From contig NZ_JRMB01000001.1 of the NCBI RefSeq assembly GCF_000759445.1, positions 1,860,001-1,924,000 of the forward strand: a DNA stretch of 64,000 nucleotides. Direction: 5' to 3'. Each line of letters opens with the position of its first letter. Position 1 is the stretch's first letter. Both the position numbers and the translations under genes were made by a program. The notes under the pieces are model-generated. The model was not told where the DNA came from, searched no databases, and was given only the letters and a program-made list of their open reading frames with translations. Positions 9,486-18,434 of the stretch are shown piece after piece. The stretch is from Pseudomonas lutea. Its GTDB lineage: Bacteria > Pseudomonadota > Gammaproteobacteria > Pseudomonadales > Pseudomonadaceae.

Positions 9486-11390
9486 ATGGCCAACATGATT
9501 TCCAGTGAAACACTAACAAATCTAGTCGCGCCCGCTGTACCCGGCGCACTTCCAGACGGGCTGCTGACAACGAGCCAGCTCGCTGGCCCAGTCCCGGTTC
9601 AGTTTGAAGTATGGAATGGCGCTCGCCCCGGATACACTTGTCAGCTGCTGTGGGACGATGAGCGTATTGGTTCCCTGATGACGTTAGATAGCGAAGTTCC
9701 AGGCGACCTGCTCACTCTTGAAATCCCTCAAGCTTATCTGGTCGAAGGCAACCATCGCCTGGCTTACGAAATCATGAACCCGATCAATATGCGGTATGAC
9801 CGGTCCGACGCTATCACAATCCAAATCGACCAAACCGCCCCCGGCGCCCCGCAACTCGGCCCCATCATCTTCCCGGACGCCATTCAAAACACCCTGACCT
9901 CCTCCGAGCTGGAAGACCTGGGCAACTCGCTCCCCGGCAAGATCGCCGGCTACACCGGCATGGCCGCGGGTGACGAAATCCATACCTACTGGGGCGCGGC
10001 CGAAGGGCCGATGACGGTTGTCGATGCAGACGACATGGGCCTGAACCGGGTCATGGTGGACTTCACCCGTGCATTTCTGGAGCAGGCCGACGGGCAAAGC
10101 TCAGCCGTGACCTACACCGTGACGGACCGCGCGGGCAATGTGTCTATGGTGTCCGAGCCGGTGATGATCGACCTGCAACTGTCGGTGCTGACACCTTTGC
10201 CCGACCCGGTGATCCTCGAAGCCAACGGCCATATCCTGGACCCGGCCAATGCCTCGAACGGCGCTACGCTGGTGATCGGTGCATCGGCTAATCTGCGCGA
10301 AGGCGAAATCGTGACTGCACGGTGGAAAGGCCCCAAGAGCAACGAAAGCCAGGAAAAACTCATTTCTGCCACCGACGCCGGCAAGGCGTTCGCCCTCGTG
10401 TTCTCCAACAGCGTGGTAGTGGCCAACGACGGCCAGAACGTCGTGGTCACCTACAGCGTGACGCGCGCCAGCGGGACCGTGCAGGAATCGGCCCGGCTTG
10501 ACCTGAAGATCATGAGCGCGGCACTGGTGTTGCCGGCGCCCACCGTGGACTCCGTGGGGCCGGACGGCGTTCTGCGTCCCTCTCTGATCGCAGGTCCCGA
10601 TGCGGTGGTGCGCGTTAGCTATCGCGCCATGGAGCAACAAGACCTCGTGCGCGTGCGCTGGGTGGGCGAGCAGACGTTTGAAACCAATGTCACGCCTGTT
10701 GGCGATCTGTCCGAACTGGTGTTCGGCGTACCGAAAGCTGTCATTGAGGCAGATACGGGCGGCACTGCCACGTTGACGTACATCGTCACTCGCAACGGAA
10801 CCGACATGGCGTCTGAGCCGCTTGAGTTGTCGATCATCGAAGGCATGGTGTTCGACACCTCGCCGGTCACGCTGGCCGGCAAGGTTTACCTTGTCCCGGG
10901 TTATCCGGGCCTGCTGCCGGCGGCGTTCCCGAGCGGTACCACGGTGCTCCGCCCGGCCAGTGGCGGTCGTCCTCCTTATACGTATTCCAGCAGCGACCTC
11001 AAGGTGGCGGTCGTCGATGCCTCCGGTCTCACGTCGGTACGCGGCAACGGCGTGGCGACGATCACGGTCATCGATGCTGCGGGCGAGAAGCAGAGCTATG
11101 ACGTCTCCGTCACCGGCGTCATCGAATGCCACGGCGTGGGCTCGGGCAATCTCACTCAAGTGTCCAACGCAGCGTCCCGCATCGGTGCGCGGATCCCGAG
11201 CATCCACGAGCTGATCGAAATCTACAACGCTTACGGCAACCGCTGGCCGATGGGCAACGCCAACTATTGGTCTTCCACGGTGGCGAAGAACGTATTTGGG
11301 GCGAAGTGGTATTACGTCAAGAACCTCAATACCGGCCAGGACTTCAAGTTGCTTCACATCAACAACAGCCTGGGCGTCGCGATTCGCTAA
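9486..11390 (+). CDS. Ig-like repeat protein with Big2-like and lectin/DUF1566-like C-terminus
   Basis: 634 residues. The first 235 residues match the paralogues at 3104 and 7558 closely (VPVQFEVWNGARPGYTCQLL, IQIDQTAPGAPQLGPI, YTGMAAGDEIHTYWGA, TVTDRAGNVSMVS). Two further W-G modules follow, then a Big2-like bacterial Ig domain (about 475-540: ATGAGC-free text SSSDLKVAVVDASGLTSVRGNG). The end (about 545-634) is different: a Cys-containing start, ARIPSIHELIEIYNAY, ANYWSS and YYVKNLNTGQ. That pattern resembles the C-type-lectin-like tips of invasin/intimin-type adhesins and DUF1566/FGE-like domains, which hold P-x-x-x-E-L and Y-W-S-S. There is no signal peptide or beta-barrel, unlike true invasins. 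It is the most elaborate member of the cluster, with the likely binding tip. Target unknown. Confidence 0.78.
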   Translation: MANMISSETLTNLVAPAVPGALPDGLLTTSQLAGPVPVQFEVWNGARPGYTCQLLWDDERIGSLMTLDSEVPGDLLTLEIPQAYLVEGNHRLAYEIMNPINMRYDRSDAITIQIDQTAPGAPQLGPIIFPDAIQNTLTSSELEDLGNSLPGKIAGYTGMAAGDEIHTYWGAAEGPMTVVDADDMGLNRVMVDFTRAFLEQADGQSSAVTYTVTDRAGNVSMVSEPVMIDLQLSVLTPLPDPVILEANGHILDPANASNGATLVIGASANLREGEIVTARWKGPKSNESQEKLISATDAGKAFALVFSNSVVVANDGQNVVVTYSVTRASGTVQESARLDLKIMSAALVLPAPTVDSVGPDGVLRPSLIAGPDAVVRVSYRAMEQQDLVRVRWVGEQTFETNVTPVGDLSELVFGVPKAVIEADTGGTATLTYIVTRNGTDMASEPLELSIIEGMVFDTSPVTLAGKVYLVPGYPGLLPAAFPSGTTVLRPASGGRPPYTYSSSDLKVAVVDASGLTSVRGNGVATITVIDAAGEKQSYDVSVTGVIECHGVGSGNLTQVSNAASRIGARIPSIHELIEIYNAYGNRWPMGNANYWSSTVAKNVFGAKWYYVKNLNTGQDFKLLHINNSLGVAIR

Positions 11391-11506
11391 TCCACTCTGT
11401 TGTCAGGCGGTCAGGCTTGAGCGCCTGACCACACGGCTCAAAGACGTCGTCGCGAGACGGCGTCTTCCGATTACAACGCACCACCCTACGCGCCATCCCT
11501 GACGCA

Positions 11507-12196
11507 TCAGCTCGCCAGGCGGCCCGCGATCAGTTCCGCCATCTCCTGCATGCACGCCTCAGCCGTGACACCCGACGATTTCAGCGGTTTGAGGTCGTGG
11601 TTGGCGGTCGGCACCCAATGCACGTCGATCTGTTTCGACAGAGAGTACCCTTCGACCATCTCGCGGTTGCCCAGCGCATCTCGCTCGCCCTGCACGATCA
11701 GCGTGGGCGTTTGCAGCTCCGCCAGGTGCGCGACGCGCGGCTTCTCCGGTTTACCGGCCGCGTAAAACGGGTAGCCGAGGCAGAACAAGGCGTCGGCCTG
11801 CACGTCATCGGCGATCAGGCTGGCCATGCGTCCGCCCATGGATTTGCCACCGATTGCCAAACGCCCGTCAACACCCGAACGCACAGCGGCGTATACCTCA
11901 CGCCAGCTGTCCAGCAGCCTGGCTTGTGGGTTGGGCGGCCGTTTGCGTCCGTCGATCCGGCGCTGCGCCATGTGCGGGAATTCAAAGCGCAGCACGCCGA
12001 CGCCCAACGCGGCAAGACGCCCGGCCACGTCATTCATGAAGTCACTGTCCATCGGCGCGCCCGCGCCGTGGGCCAGGATCAACGTGGCCGCCGGGTTCGT
12101 CGCCGTCCCGGTGGGCGCGTTCCACAACCAGCCGTGTTGCTCTGCCAATTGAGCGCATGCCTGGGCGTTGTTGCTGACTGAGTGTGCCTTGCTCAT
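11507..12196 (-). CDS. Alpha/beta-hydrolase family protein
   Basis: About 229 residues from the ATG at 12196 (MSKAHSV). An upstream in-frame ATG at 12268 lacks a ribosome binding site and the extra text is Arg-rich and unlike the family, so I prefer the shorter form. It has an oxyanion-region HGAGAPMDS, the nucleophile elbow GGKSMGGRMAS (catalytic Ser), a likely catalytic Asp in QGERDALG and a His in ANHDLKPL. The order fits the KANL3/TEX30-type and dienelactone-hydrolase-like small cytosolic hydrolases. Substrate unknown. It ends beside the Ig-like gene, which converges on it, and is otherwise unlinked. Confidence 0.82.
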   Translation of the reverse strand: MSKAHSVSNNAQACAQLAEQHGWLWNAPTGTATNPAATLILAHGAGAPMDSDFMNDVAGRLAALGVGVLRFEFPHMAQRRIDGRKRPPNPQARLLDSWREVYAAVRSGVDGRLAIGGKSMGGRMASLIADDVQADALFCLGYPFYAAGKPEKPRVAHLAELQTPTLIVQGERDALGNREMVEGYSLSKQIDVHWVPTANHDLKPLKSSGVTAEACMQEMAELIAGRLAS

Positions 12197-13080
12197 GGGG
12201 ACCTTTTCTCTTGAATCGCTCAATGCCCGGACACCGCGCCGGGCGCTACGGCGGACATTATGGGCCATGGTTCAGGAGGTCGGGGCAATGGCGGGCAACA
12301 ACGCTGCTCATACTGTCCATGCCGGCGTGCCATGTACTCTGCGACAGCAAGGGTTCAGCTCCCGGCCGTTAGTCTGTCCTGGCACTTCGGCAAGAAGCAC
12401 CGAACCCTGAGCGCCCCAACCTGCACACAACCGGGCGGTTTCATCGACGGAACATGCTTTTTGTCCGCGCCGGACGATTACCCGTGACGATCGCCGATCT
12501 TCTGCCAGCTCGGGCCAAATATTTTTGGGCAGATAAAAGTGACAATGTCAGCGGCTTTTTGTATACAACTTTGCAGTCGAAACGCTCTCAAGATGCTCAG
12601 GAACGGCAGGCGGAGAACCGTTTCAGCTATCTCCGGAAATGGTTGATCGCCGCGTCCCGTGCGGGACGCGGCAACTTCACTCCCAGCGCGGCCAAGTGTC
12701 GCAGCGGTCGTTTTCAAGCCTTCCCTCCGCGATCAATCGCGTCTAAGCTGTGCCCGCACAGTGGACCGGCGACAGCTAGCCACAGGCCAGGCAATAAGAT
12801 TGTGCACGGCACCGCAGCCCTCTTGCAGACAAACAGCACAGCACTGTTTTCACCCGCAGGGTTGTATCCAATCCTTCCTACTCACGCGCGCGATCCTGCT
12901 CGACCTGTCTTCTCTCTTTCAGACCACTCAGCCAGATACGCCCTGCGCTAAAGCGCCTGTGTGTCTGCGTGTGCTGCGCCCAGCATTGCCTCGCCCTCGC
13001 CTTCGCCATTGCGCAGCAGGTCCAGGCGCCGTTGAGGGTGCGGGCGTTACCACTCTTTAATACACACCGTGGGACCTGAA
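12197..13080. promoter_or_regulatory. Long leader region upstream of ccoN with two palindromes
   Basis: About 880 bases with no convincing gene. A 165-residue open frame at 12454-12951 has no family resemblance and a Pro/Arg/Ser-rich text typical of a chance frame. Two palindromes stand out: TTGTATACAA at 12559-12568, the type bound by FadR-class GntR regulators, and a 24-bp palindrome at 12649-12672 (ten-base arms GCCGCGTCCC around GTGC). I found no TTGAT-N4-ATCAA ANR box here. The region presumably holds the promoter and 5' leader of the cbb3 operon. Confidence 0.5.
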
Positions 13081-14523
13081 ATGAGCACTGCACCGAACCC
13101 GACTGCTTATAACTACAAAGTCGTCCGCCAGTTCGCCATCATGACGGTGGTCTGGGGCATCATCGGCATGGGCCTGGGGGTGTTCATCGCCTCGCAACTG
13201 GTGTGGCCTGATCTGAACTTCGGTCTGCCGTGGACCACCTTCGGCCGGCTGCGCCCTCTGCACACCAATTTGGTGATTTTCGCGTTCGGCGGCTGCGCGC
13301 TGTTCGGCACCTCCTACTACGTGGTCCAGCGAACCTGCCAGACGCGGCTGATTTCCGACGGTATGGCCGCGTTTCACTTCTGGGGCTGGCAAGCGGTGAT
13401 CATCGGCGCCATCGTCACCTTGCCGATGGGCTACACCACCACCAAGGAATACGCCGAACTCGAATGGCCGATCGCGATCCTGCTGGCGATCGTCTGGATC
13501 ACCTACGGCATCGTGTTTTTCGGCACCATCGTCAACCGCAAGACCAAACACATTTATGTCGCCAACTGGTTTTATGGCGCCTTCATCGTGGTCACGGCGA
13601 TGCTGCACATCGTCAATCACATCGCGCTGCCGGTGAGCCTGTTCAAGTCGTATTCGGCGTACGCCGGTGCCACGGACGCCATGATCCAGTGGTGGTACGG
13701 GCACAACGCCGTGGGATTTTTTCTCACCACCGGGTTTCTCGGGATGATGTATTACTTCGTGCCAAAGCAGGCCGAACGCCCGATTTACTCCTATCGCCTG
13801 TCGATCGTGCACTTCTGGGCCTTGATCACCCTGTACATCTGGGCCGGGCCGCATCACTTGCACTACACGGCGCTGCCGGACTGGGCGCAGTCGCTGGGCA
13901 TGGTGATGTCGATCGTCCTTCTGGTGCCCAGCTGGGGCGGCATGATCAACGGCATGATGACCTTATCCGGCGCGTGGCATAAATTGCGCACCGACCCGAT
14001 CCTGCGCTTTCTCGTGCTGTCGCTGGCGTTCTACGGCATGTCGACGTTCGAGGGGCCGATGATGGCCATCAAAACCGTCAACTCCCTTTCCCACTACACC
14101 GACTGGACCATCGGCCATGTTCACGCCGGCGCGCTGGGCTGGGTGGCAATGATCTCCATCGGCGCGGTTTACCACATGATCCCCCGGCTTTACGGCCGTG
14201 CGCAGATGCACAGCGTGGCGCTGATCAATACCCACTTCTGGCTGGCCACCCTCGGCACCGTGCTCTACATCACCTCGATGTGGGTCAACGGCATCACTCA
14301 GGGCTTGATGTGGCGTGCAATCAATGACGACGGCACGCTGACCTATTCATTCGTCGAGGCGCTGCAGGCCAGTCATCCCGGTTACATCGTGCGCGCGCTG
14401 GGCGGGGCGATTTTCGCCAGTGGGATGCTGTTCATGGCCTACAACGTGTTCCGCACGATTCGCGCAGCGGATAGGGATGAGGCGCAAGTGGCCGCACAGA
14501 TCGCTGTCGTGGGGGCGCACTGA
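13081..14523 (+). CDS. ccoN: Cytochrome cbb3 oxidase catalytic subunit I
   Basis: 480 residues from the ATG at 13081 ([19 protein letters not shown]). A possible GTG at 13069 only adds MGPE and is not the family start. About twelve membrane helices carry the His ligands of haem b, haem b3 and CuB (for example [38 protein letters not shown] and [12 protein letters not shown]). It reduces oxygen to water at very low oxygen tension and pumps protons in the inner membrane. The sequence is close to Pseudomonas CcoN of the ccoNOQP-1 type. It overlaps ccoO by one base (TGATG). Confidence 0.97.
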   Translation: MSTAPNPTAYNYKVVRQFAIMTVVWGIIGMGLGVFIASQLVWPDLNFGLPWTTFGRLRPLHTNLVIFAFGGCALFGTSYYVVQRTCQTRLISDGMAAFHFWGWQAVIIGAIVTLPMGYTTTKEYAELEWPIAILLAIVWITYGIVFFGTIVNRKTKHIYVANWFYGAFIVVTAMLHIVNHIALPVSLFKSYSAYAGATDAMIQWWYGHNAVGFFLTTGFLGMMYYFVPKQAERPIYSYRLSIVHFWALITLYIWAGPHHLHYTALPDWAQSLGMVMSIVLLVPSWGGMINGMMTLSGAWHKLRTDPILRFLVLSLAFYGMSTFEGPMMAIKTVNSLSHYTDWTIGHVHAGALGWVAMISIGAVYHMIPRLYGRAQMHSVALINTHFWLATLGTVLYITSMWVNGITQGLMWRAINDDGTLTYSFVEALQASHPGYIVRALGGAIFASGMLFMAYNVFRTIRAADRDEAQVAAQIAVVGAH

Positions 14524-15134
14524 TGATCAAACACGAAGCACTCGAGAAGAACATCGGCCTGCTGTCGATCTTCATGGTCCTTGCCGTTGCCATTGGCGGG
14601 CTGACGCAAATCGTCCCGTTGTTTTTTCAGGACGTCACCACTCAGCCGGTCGAGGGCATGACGCCACGGCCTGCGCTGGAGCTCGAAGGCCGCGACGTTT
14701 ATATGGCCAATGGTTGCGTGGGCTGCCATTCCCAGATGATCCGGCCATTGCGCGCCGAAACCGAACGTTACGGGCATTACTCGGTGGCGGGTGAAAGTGT
14801 CTGGGATCACCCGTTTCTGTGGGGTTCCAAACGTACCGGGCCGGACCTTGCGCGGGTGGGCGGTCGTTATTCGGATGACTGGCACCGCGCGCACTTGTAC
14901 AACCCGCGCGACCTGGTGCCGGAGTCGATCATGCCGGCTTACCCCTTCCTCGCCGAAACGCCGCTCGACGGCGAGCAGACCGCGAAGAAGATGCAAGTGC
15001 TGCGCAGCCTCGGCGTGCCCTACACCGATGCCGACATCGCCGGTGCCGCGCAAGCGGTGAAAGGCAAGACCGAAATGGATGCGCTGGTGGCCTACCTGCA
15101 GGGCCTGGGCACCCTCATCAAGAGCAAACGGTGA
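14523..15134 (+). CDS. ccoO: Cytochrome cbb3 oxidase monohaem subunit II
   Basis: 203 residues. One N-terminal membrane helix (about 10-32) anchors a periplasmic class of c-type cytochrome domain. The haem-binding motif CVGCHS lies near residues 65-70, and MPAYPFL near 139 offers the distal Met ligand. It passes electrons from CcoP to CcoN. The start codon overlaps the ccoN stop, so translation is coupled, and its stop overlaps the possible upstream GTG of ccoQ. Length and motifs are normal. Confidence 0.97.
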   Translation: MIKHEALEKNIGLLSIFMVLAVAIGGLTQIVPLFFQDVTTQPVEGMTPRPALELEGRDVYMANGCVGCHSQMIRPLRAETERYGHYSVAGESVWDHPFLWGSKRTGPDLARVGGRYSDDWHRAHLYNPRDLVPESIMPAYPFLAETPLDGEQTAKKMQVLRSLGVPYTDADIAGAAQAVKGKTEMDALVAYLQGLGTLIKSKR

Positions 15135-15139
15135 TCGCC

Positions 15140-15370
15140 GTGGACATGGGAACGATTAGAGGTCTGGGCACTGTTGTAGTGATGGTGGCCTTCATCGGCC
15201 TGGCGTTATGGGTGTACAGCCCGCGTCGCAAGGCTGAATTCGACGATGCCAGGCTGCTGCCGTTTGCCGATGAGCCTCATGCGCCCCACCCGCTCAACCG
15301 CAATGAGCAGGCGCAGGCCCAGGCCCAGGCCCAGGCGTCGCAACAGACCGCAAGGAGATCAAAGGAATGA
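15140..15370 (+). CDS. ccoQ: Cytochrome cbb3 oxidase small subunit CcoQ
   Basis: About 76 residues, one membrane helix (about 10-27: [16 protein letters not shown]) and a short cytoplasmic tail with [10 protein letters not shown] and LLPFADEP, the CcoQ signature. CcoQ stabilises the oxidase and helps CcoP join. The start is uncertain: GTG at 15140 gives [10 protein letters not shown], matching the family N-terminus; GTG at 15131 or ATG at 15146 are alternatives. The tail contains a (AQ)n run from a CAGGCC microrepeat (15308-15335), longer than usual. The stop overlaps the ccoP start (ATGA). Confidence 0.92.
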   Translation: MDMGTIRGLGTVVVMVAFIGLALWVYSPRRKAEFDDARLLPFADEPHAPHPLNRNEQAQAQAQAQASQQTARRSKE

Positions 15371-16359
15371 GCACCTTCTGGAGCGTGTACGTCACGGTGT
15401 TGACGCTGGGTACGATTTTCGCGATGGTCTGGCTGCTGTTTGCCACGCGCAAAGGCCAGCGCGTCGACACCACAGATGAAACCGTCGGCCATGCCTTCGA
15501 CGGCATCGAGGAGTACGACAACCCGTTGCCCAGGTGGTGGTTTCTGCTGTTCGTGGCCACCCTGATTTTCGCGTTGGGTTATCTTGCGCTGTACCCCGGC
15601 CTGGGCAACTGGGCGGGCCTGTTGCCGGGCTATGACTACGCCGACAACGACAAGAAAATCCGGTTTTCCGACGGCGCCACAGGCTGGACCGGCGTGCACG
15701 AGTGGGAGAAGGAAATGGCTCAGTCAGAGGCGCGCTTCGGGCCGATCTTCGCCAAATTCGCTGCGATGCCCATTGAGGAAGTGGCCAAGGATCCTCAAGC
15801 GCTGAAGATGGGCGGCCGGCTGTTCGCTTCCAACTGCTCGGTGTGCCATGGCTCCGACGCCAGGGGCGCTTACGGTTTCCCCAACCTGACCGACGCCGAC
15901 TGGCGCTGGGGCGGCGACCCGCAAAGCATCAAAACCAGCATCATGGCGGGCCGCCACGCGGTCATGCCGGCATGGGGCGCAGTGATCGGCGAACAGGGCG
16001 TGCGGGACGTGTCGGCGTACGTGTTGGCTCAGCTGGCGGGCCGTGCCCTGCCCGCTGATGCCCAGGCAGACCCGGCCGCGGGGCAGAAGATCTACGCCAC
16101 GACCTGCAGCGCCTGCCATGGCCCGCAAGGCAAAGGCGTCGCCGCGTTGGGCGCACCTGACCTCACCCACCCGGCCGGATTCATTTACGGGGCCGGCTTT
16201 GCGCAGTTGCAGCAGACCATCCAGTTCGGTCGCCAGGGCCAAATGCCCGCCCAGGCGGTGCTGCAAGGCAATGACCGGGTTCATCTGCTGGCGGCGTACG
16301 TCTACAGCCTGTCCCACGAAGGCAAACCGGCAGACTCACCGGCAGACACACCGCAATGA
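15367..16359 (+). CDS. ccoP: Cytochrome cbb3 oxidase dihaem subunit III
   Basis: 330 residues. Two N-terminal membrane helices (about 4-24 and 57-80) are followed by two cytochrome c domains with haem motifs CSVCHG (near 157) and CSACHG (near 247). It takes electrons from soluble cytochrome c4/c5-type donors and feeds CcoO. An AAGGA precedes the ATG and the start overlaps the ccoQ stop. The C-terminal [10 protein letters not shown] tail is a small repeat. The next gene, ccoG, starts 85 bases later, so the assembly genes may be in the same or a second transcript. Confidence 0.96.
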   Translation: MSTFWSVYVTVLTLGTIFAMVWLLFATRKGQRVDTTDETVGHAFDGIEEYDNPLPRWWFLLFVATLIFALGYLALYPGLGNWAGLLPGYDYADNDKKIRFSDGATGWTGVHEWEKEMAQSEARFGPIFAKFAAMPIEEVAKDPQALKMGGRLFASNCSVCHGSDARGAYGFPNLTDADWRWGGDPQSIKTSIMAGRHAVMPAWGAVIGEQGVRDVSAYVLAQLAGRALPADAQADPAAGQKIYATTCSACHGPQGKGVAALGAPDLTHPAGFIYGAGFAQLQQTIQFGRQGQMPAQAVLQGNDRVHLLAAYVYSLSHEGKPADSPADTPQ

Positions 16360-16444
16360 TCAGCCAGGTGCGAACTTCCTCCCATGCGCCCACCGCTCCA
16401 GCGCTGTGCTTTATCTCCATGCTCCGCCGTTATGGGATGCTTCC

Positions 16445-17875
16445 ATGAATGACCGGATTGAGCTGCACAACATTACGCCGCCCACAGATAACAACAGCGA
16501 CACAGTCGACCTGTATGCGCCGCGGGAAAAGATTTACACCCGCGCCTTCACCGGGCTGTTCCGCAACGTGCGCATGGCGGGCGGCGCGCTGCTGTTCCTG
16601 CTGTACTTCGGTACGGTCTGGCTTGAGTGGGGCAACCATCAAGCGGTGTGGTGGAACCTGCCGGAGCGCAAGTTCTACATCTTTGGCGCAACGTTCTGGC
16701 CGCAGGATTTCATCCTGCTGTCAGGGATCCTGATCGTCAGCGCCTTCGGCCTGTTCTTCATTACCGTCTGGGCCGGACGCGTCTGGTGCGGCTACACCTG
16801 CCCGCAAAGCGTATGGACCTGGGTCTTCATGTGGTGCGAAAAGCTCACCGAGGGCGACCGGCACCAGCGCATCAAACGCGACAAGCTGCCCATGACCGGC
16901 AATACCTTCATGCGCAAGGCCGTCAAGCACAGCCTCTGGGTCTTGATCGGGTTGGCGACCGGGCTGACCTTCGTCGGTTACTTCTCGCCGATCCGTGAAT
17001 TGCTGGGCGACTTCTTCATCGGTCAGGCCGACGGCTGGGCGTATTTCTGGGTGGGCTTTTTCACCCTTGCCACTTATGCCAATGCCGGTTGGCTGCGCGA
17101 ACAGGTGTGCATCCACATGTGCCCGTACGCGCGATTTCAGAGCGTGATGTTCGACAAGGACACCCTCATCGTCTCCTACGACCCACGACGCGGCGAGCCA
17201 CGCGGTGCGCGAAAAAAGGACGTGGACTACCCGGCCCAGGGCCTCGGCGACTGCATTGATTGCACGATGTGCGTGCAGGTCTGCCCCACCGGCATCGACA
17301 TCCGCGACGGCTTGCAGATCGCCTGCATCGGCTGCGCGGCATGCATTGACGCCTGCGACACGGTTATGGACAAAATGAACTACCCGCGCGGGCTGGTCAG
17401 CTACACCACCGAGCACGCCCTCGCCGGGCAAGTGACCCGCCGGTTGCGGCCTCGGCTGATCGGCTATGGCGCGGTGCTGCTCATCATGATCGGCCTGCTG
17501 ACCGTCGCGTTCATGACGCGCCCGCTGGTGGGGCTGGATGTCAGCAAGGACCGCATGCTGTACCGGGAAGGCACCGATGGCCGGATTGAAAACGTGTACA
17601 GCGTGAAGATCATCAACAAGGATCAGCTTGACCATACCTACGCACTCGACGCCTCGGGGCTGCCCGGGCTCAAGCTGCAAGGCGGCCAAGCAGTAAAGGT
17701 GCCTGCCGGCGAAATCGTCAGCGTGCCGGTGCAACTGTCGGTCGCGCCTGAACAGCTGCCGGCGGGCAGCCAAGAAGTCATTTTTACCCTCAAAAACACC
17801 GCAGCTGACCGTTCCAACAGCCGCGACACCGACGTCCACGCCAAGAGCCGTTTCATCGGCCCGTCCACTCGCTGA
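16445..17875 (+). CDS. ccoG: cbb3 oxidase assembly/copper reductase CcoG
   Basis: 476 residues from ATG at 16445 (MNDRIELHN). The open frame runs further upstream through ccoP, but that text is an out-of-frame shadow. Several membrane helices, an early CGYTCPQ motif (near 115), and two ferredoxin-like clusters: CIDCTMCVQVCP (near 270) and CIGCAACIDACD (near 298). The C-terminal 120 residues form an Ig-like periplasmic domain. CcoG is reported to reduce Cu(II) to Cu(I) for cbb3 biogenesis. First gene of the ccoGHIS assembly set. Confidence 0.95.
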   Translation: MNDRIELHNITPPTDNNSDTVDLYAPREKIYTRAFTGLFRNVRMAGGALLFLLYFGTVWLEWGNHQAVWWNLPERKFYIFGATFWPQDFILLSGILIVSAFGLFFITVWAGRVWCGYTCPQSVWTWVFMWCEKLTEGDRHQRIKRDKLPMTGNTFMRKAVKHSLWVLIGLATGLTFVGYFSPIRELLGDFFIGQADGWAYFWVGFFTLATYANAGWLREQVCIHMCPYARFQSVMFDKDTLIVSYDPRRGEPRGARKKDVDYPAQGLGDCIDCTMCVQVCPTGIDIRDGLQIACIGCAACIDACDTVMDKMNYPRGLVSYTTEHALAGQVTRRLRPRLIGYGAVLLIMIGLLTVAFMTRPLVGLDVSKDRMLYREGTDGRIENVYSVKIINKDQLDHTYALDASGLPGLKLQGGQAVKVPAGEIVSVPVQLSVAPEQLPAGSQEVIFTLKNTAADRSNSRDTDVHAKSRFIGPSTR

Positions 17876-17887
17876 CCGAGGCTGAAG

Positions 17888-18433
17888 ATGAACGCCACCC
17901 CCGCAGCAAGTCCCTGGCACCGGCATCTATGGCCGTGGGTGATCATTGGCGTTTTGACCTGCTCAGTGGGGCTGACGCTGGCGATGGTGGCCATTGCCGT
18001 GACCCACCCGGATAACCTCGTCACCGATAATTATTATGAGGCCGGAAAAGGCATCAATCGCGCCCTTGACCGCGAACTGTTCGGCCATGCCCTCAAGCTC
18101 AGCGCCAGCGTCGGCGTCGGCGTCGGCGTGGATGAGCTGACCGGCGAAGTCGACGTGCGTTTGAGCGGCGCCAGTCAGCCGGAGACACTGGTGCTGAACC
18201 TGATCTCACCGACCCAACCGGACAAGGACCGCAAGGTCGTGCTCGCGCGCAATCCTTCCCAGCCAGGGCGTTACGTCGGGCAGTTGAGCGACCGTGTCGA
18301 GGGGCGGCGATTCGTTGAATTGCTGGGCGTGGAAAACGGTCGGGTATGGCGTTTGTTCGAGGAAGAAAGAATCACTCCCGGACAGCGCCTGACGCTGGGC
18401 GACGAGCCGATTCAAGGCGCGGACAGGCACTGA
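17888..18433 (+). CDS. ccoH: cbb3 oxidase assembly protein CcoH/FixH
   Basis: 181 residues. One N-terminal membrane helix (about 15-38) and a periplasmic beta-rich domain, with the family motif DNYYEAGKGINRALDR near residues 46-61. FixH/CcoH binds the oxidase during assembly and stabilises it. A VGVGVGVD stretch (about 76-83) comes from a GGCGTC microrepeat at 18106-18128. Starts 12 bases after ccoG; ccoI starts one base after its stop. Confidence 0.93.
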   Translation: MNATPAASPWHRHLWPWVIIGVLTCSVGLTLAMVAIAVTHPDNLVTDNYYEAGKGINRALDRELFGHALKLSASVGVGVGVDELTGEVDVRLSGASQPETLVLNLISPTQPDKDRKVVLARNPSQPGRYVGQLSDRVEGRRFVELLGVENGRVWRLFEEERITPGQRLTLGDEPIQGADRH

Positions 18434-18434
18434 C

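Noticed and set aside
12454-12951. 165-residue open frame upstream of ccoN
   Set aside because: No ribosome binding site, no recognisable domain, Pro/Ser/Arg-rich text of a chance frame in high-GC DNA, and it contains palindromic regulatory-looking DNA.
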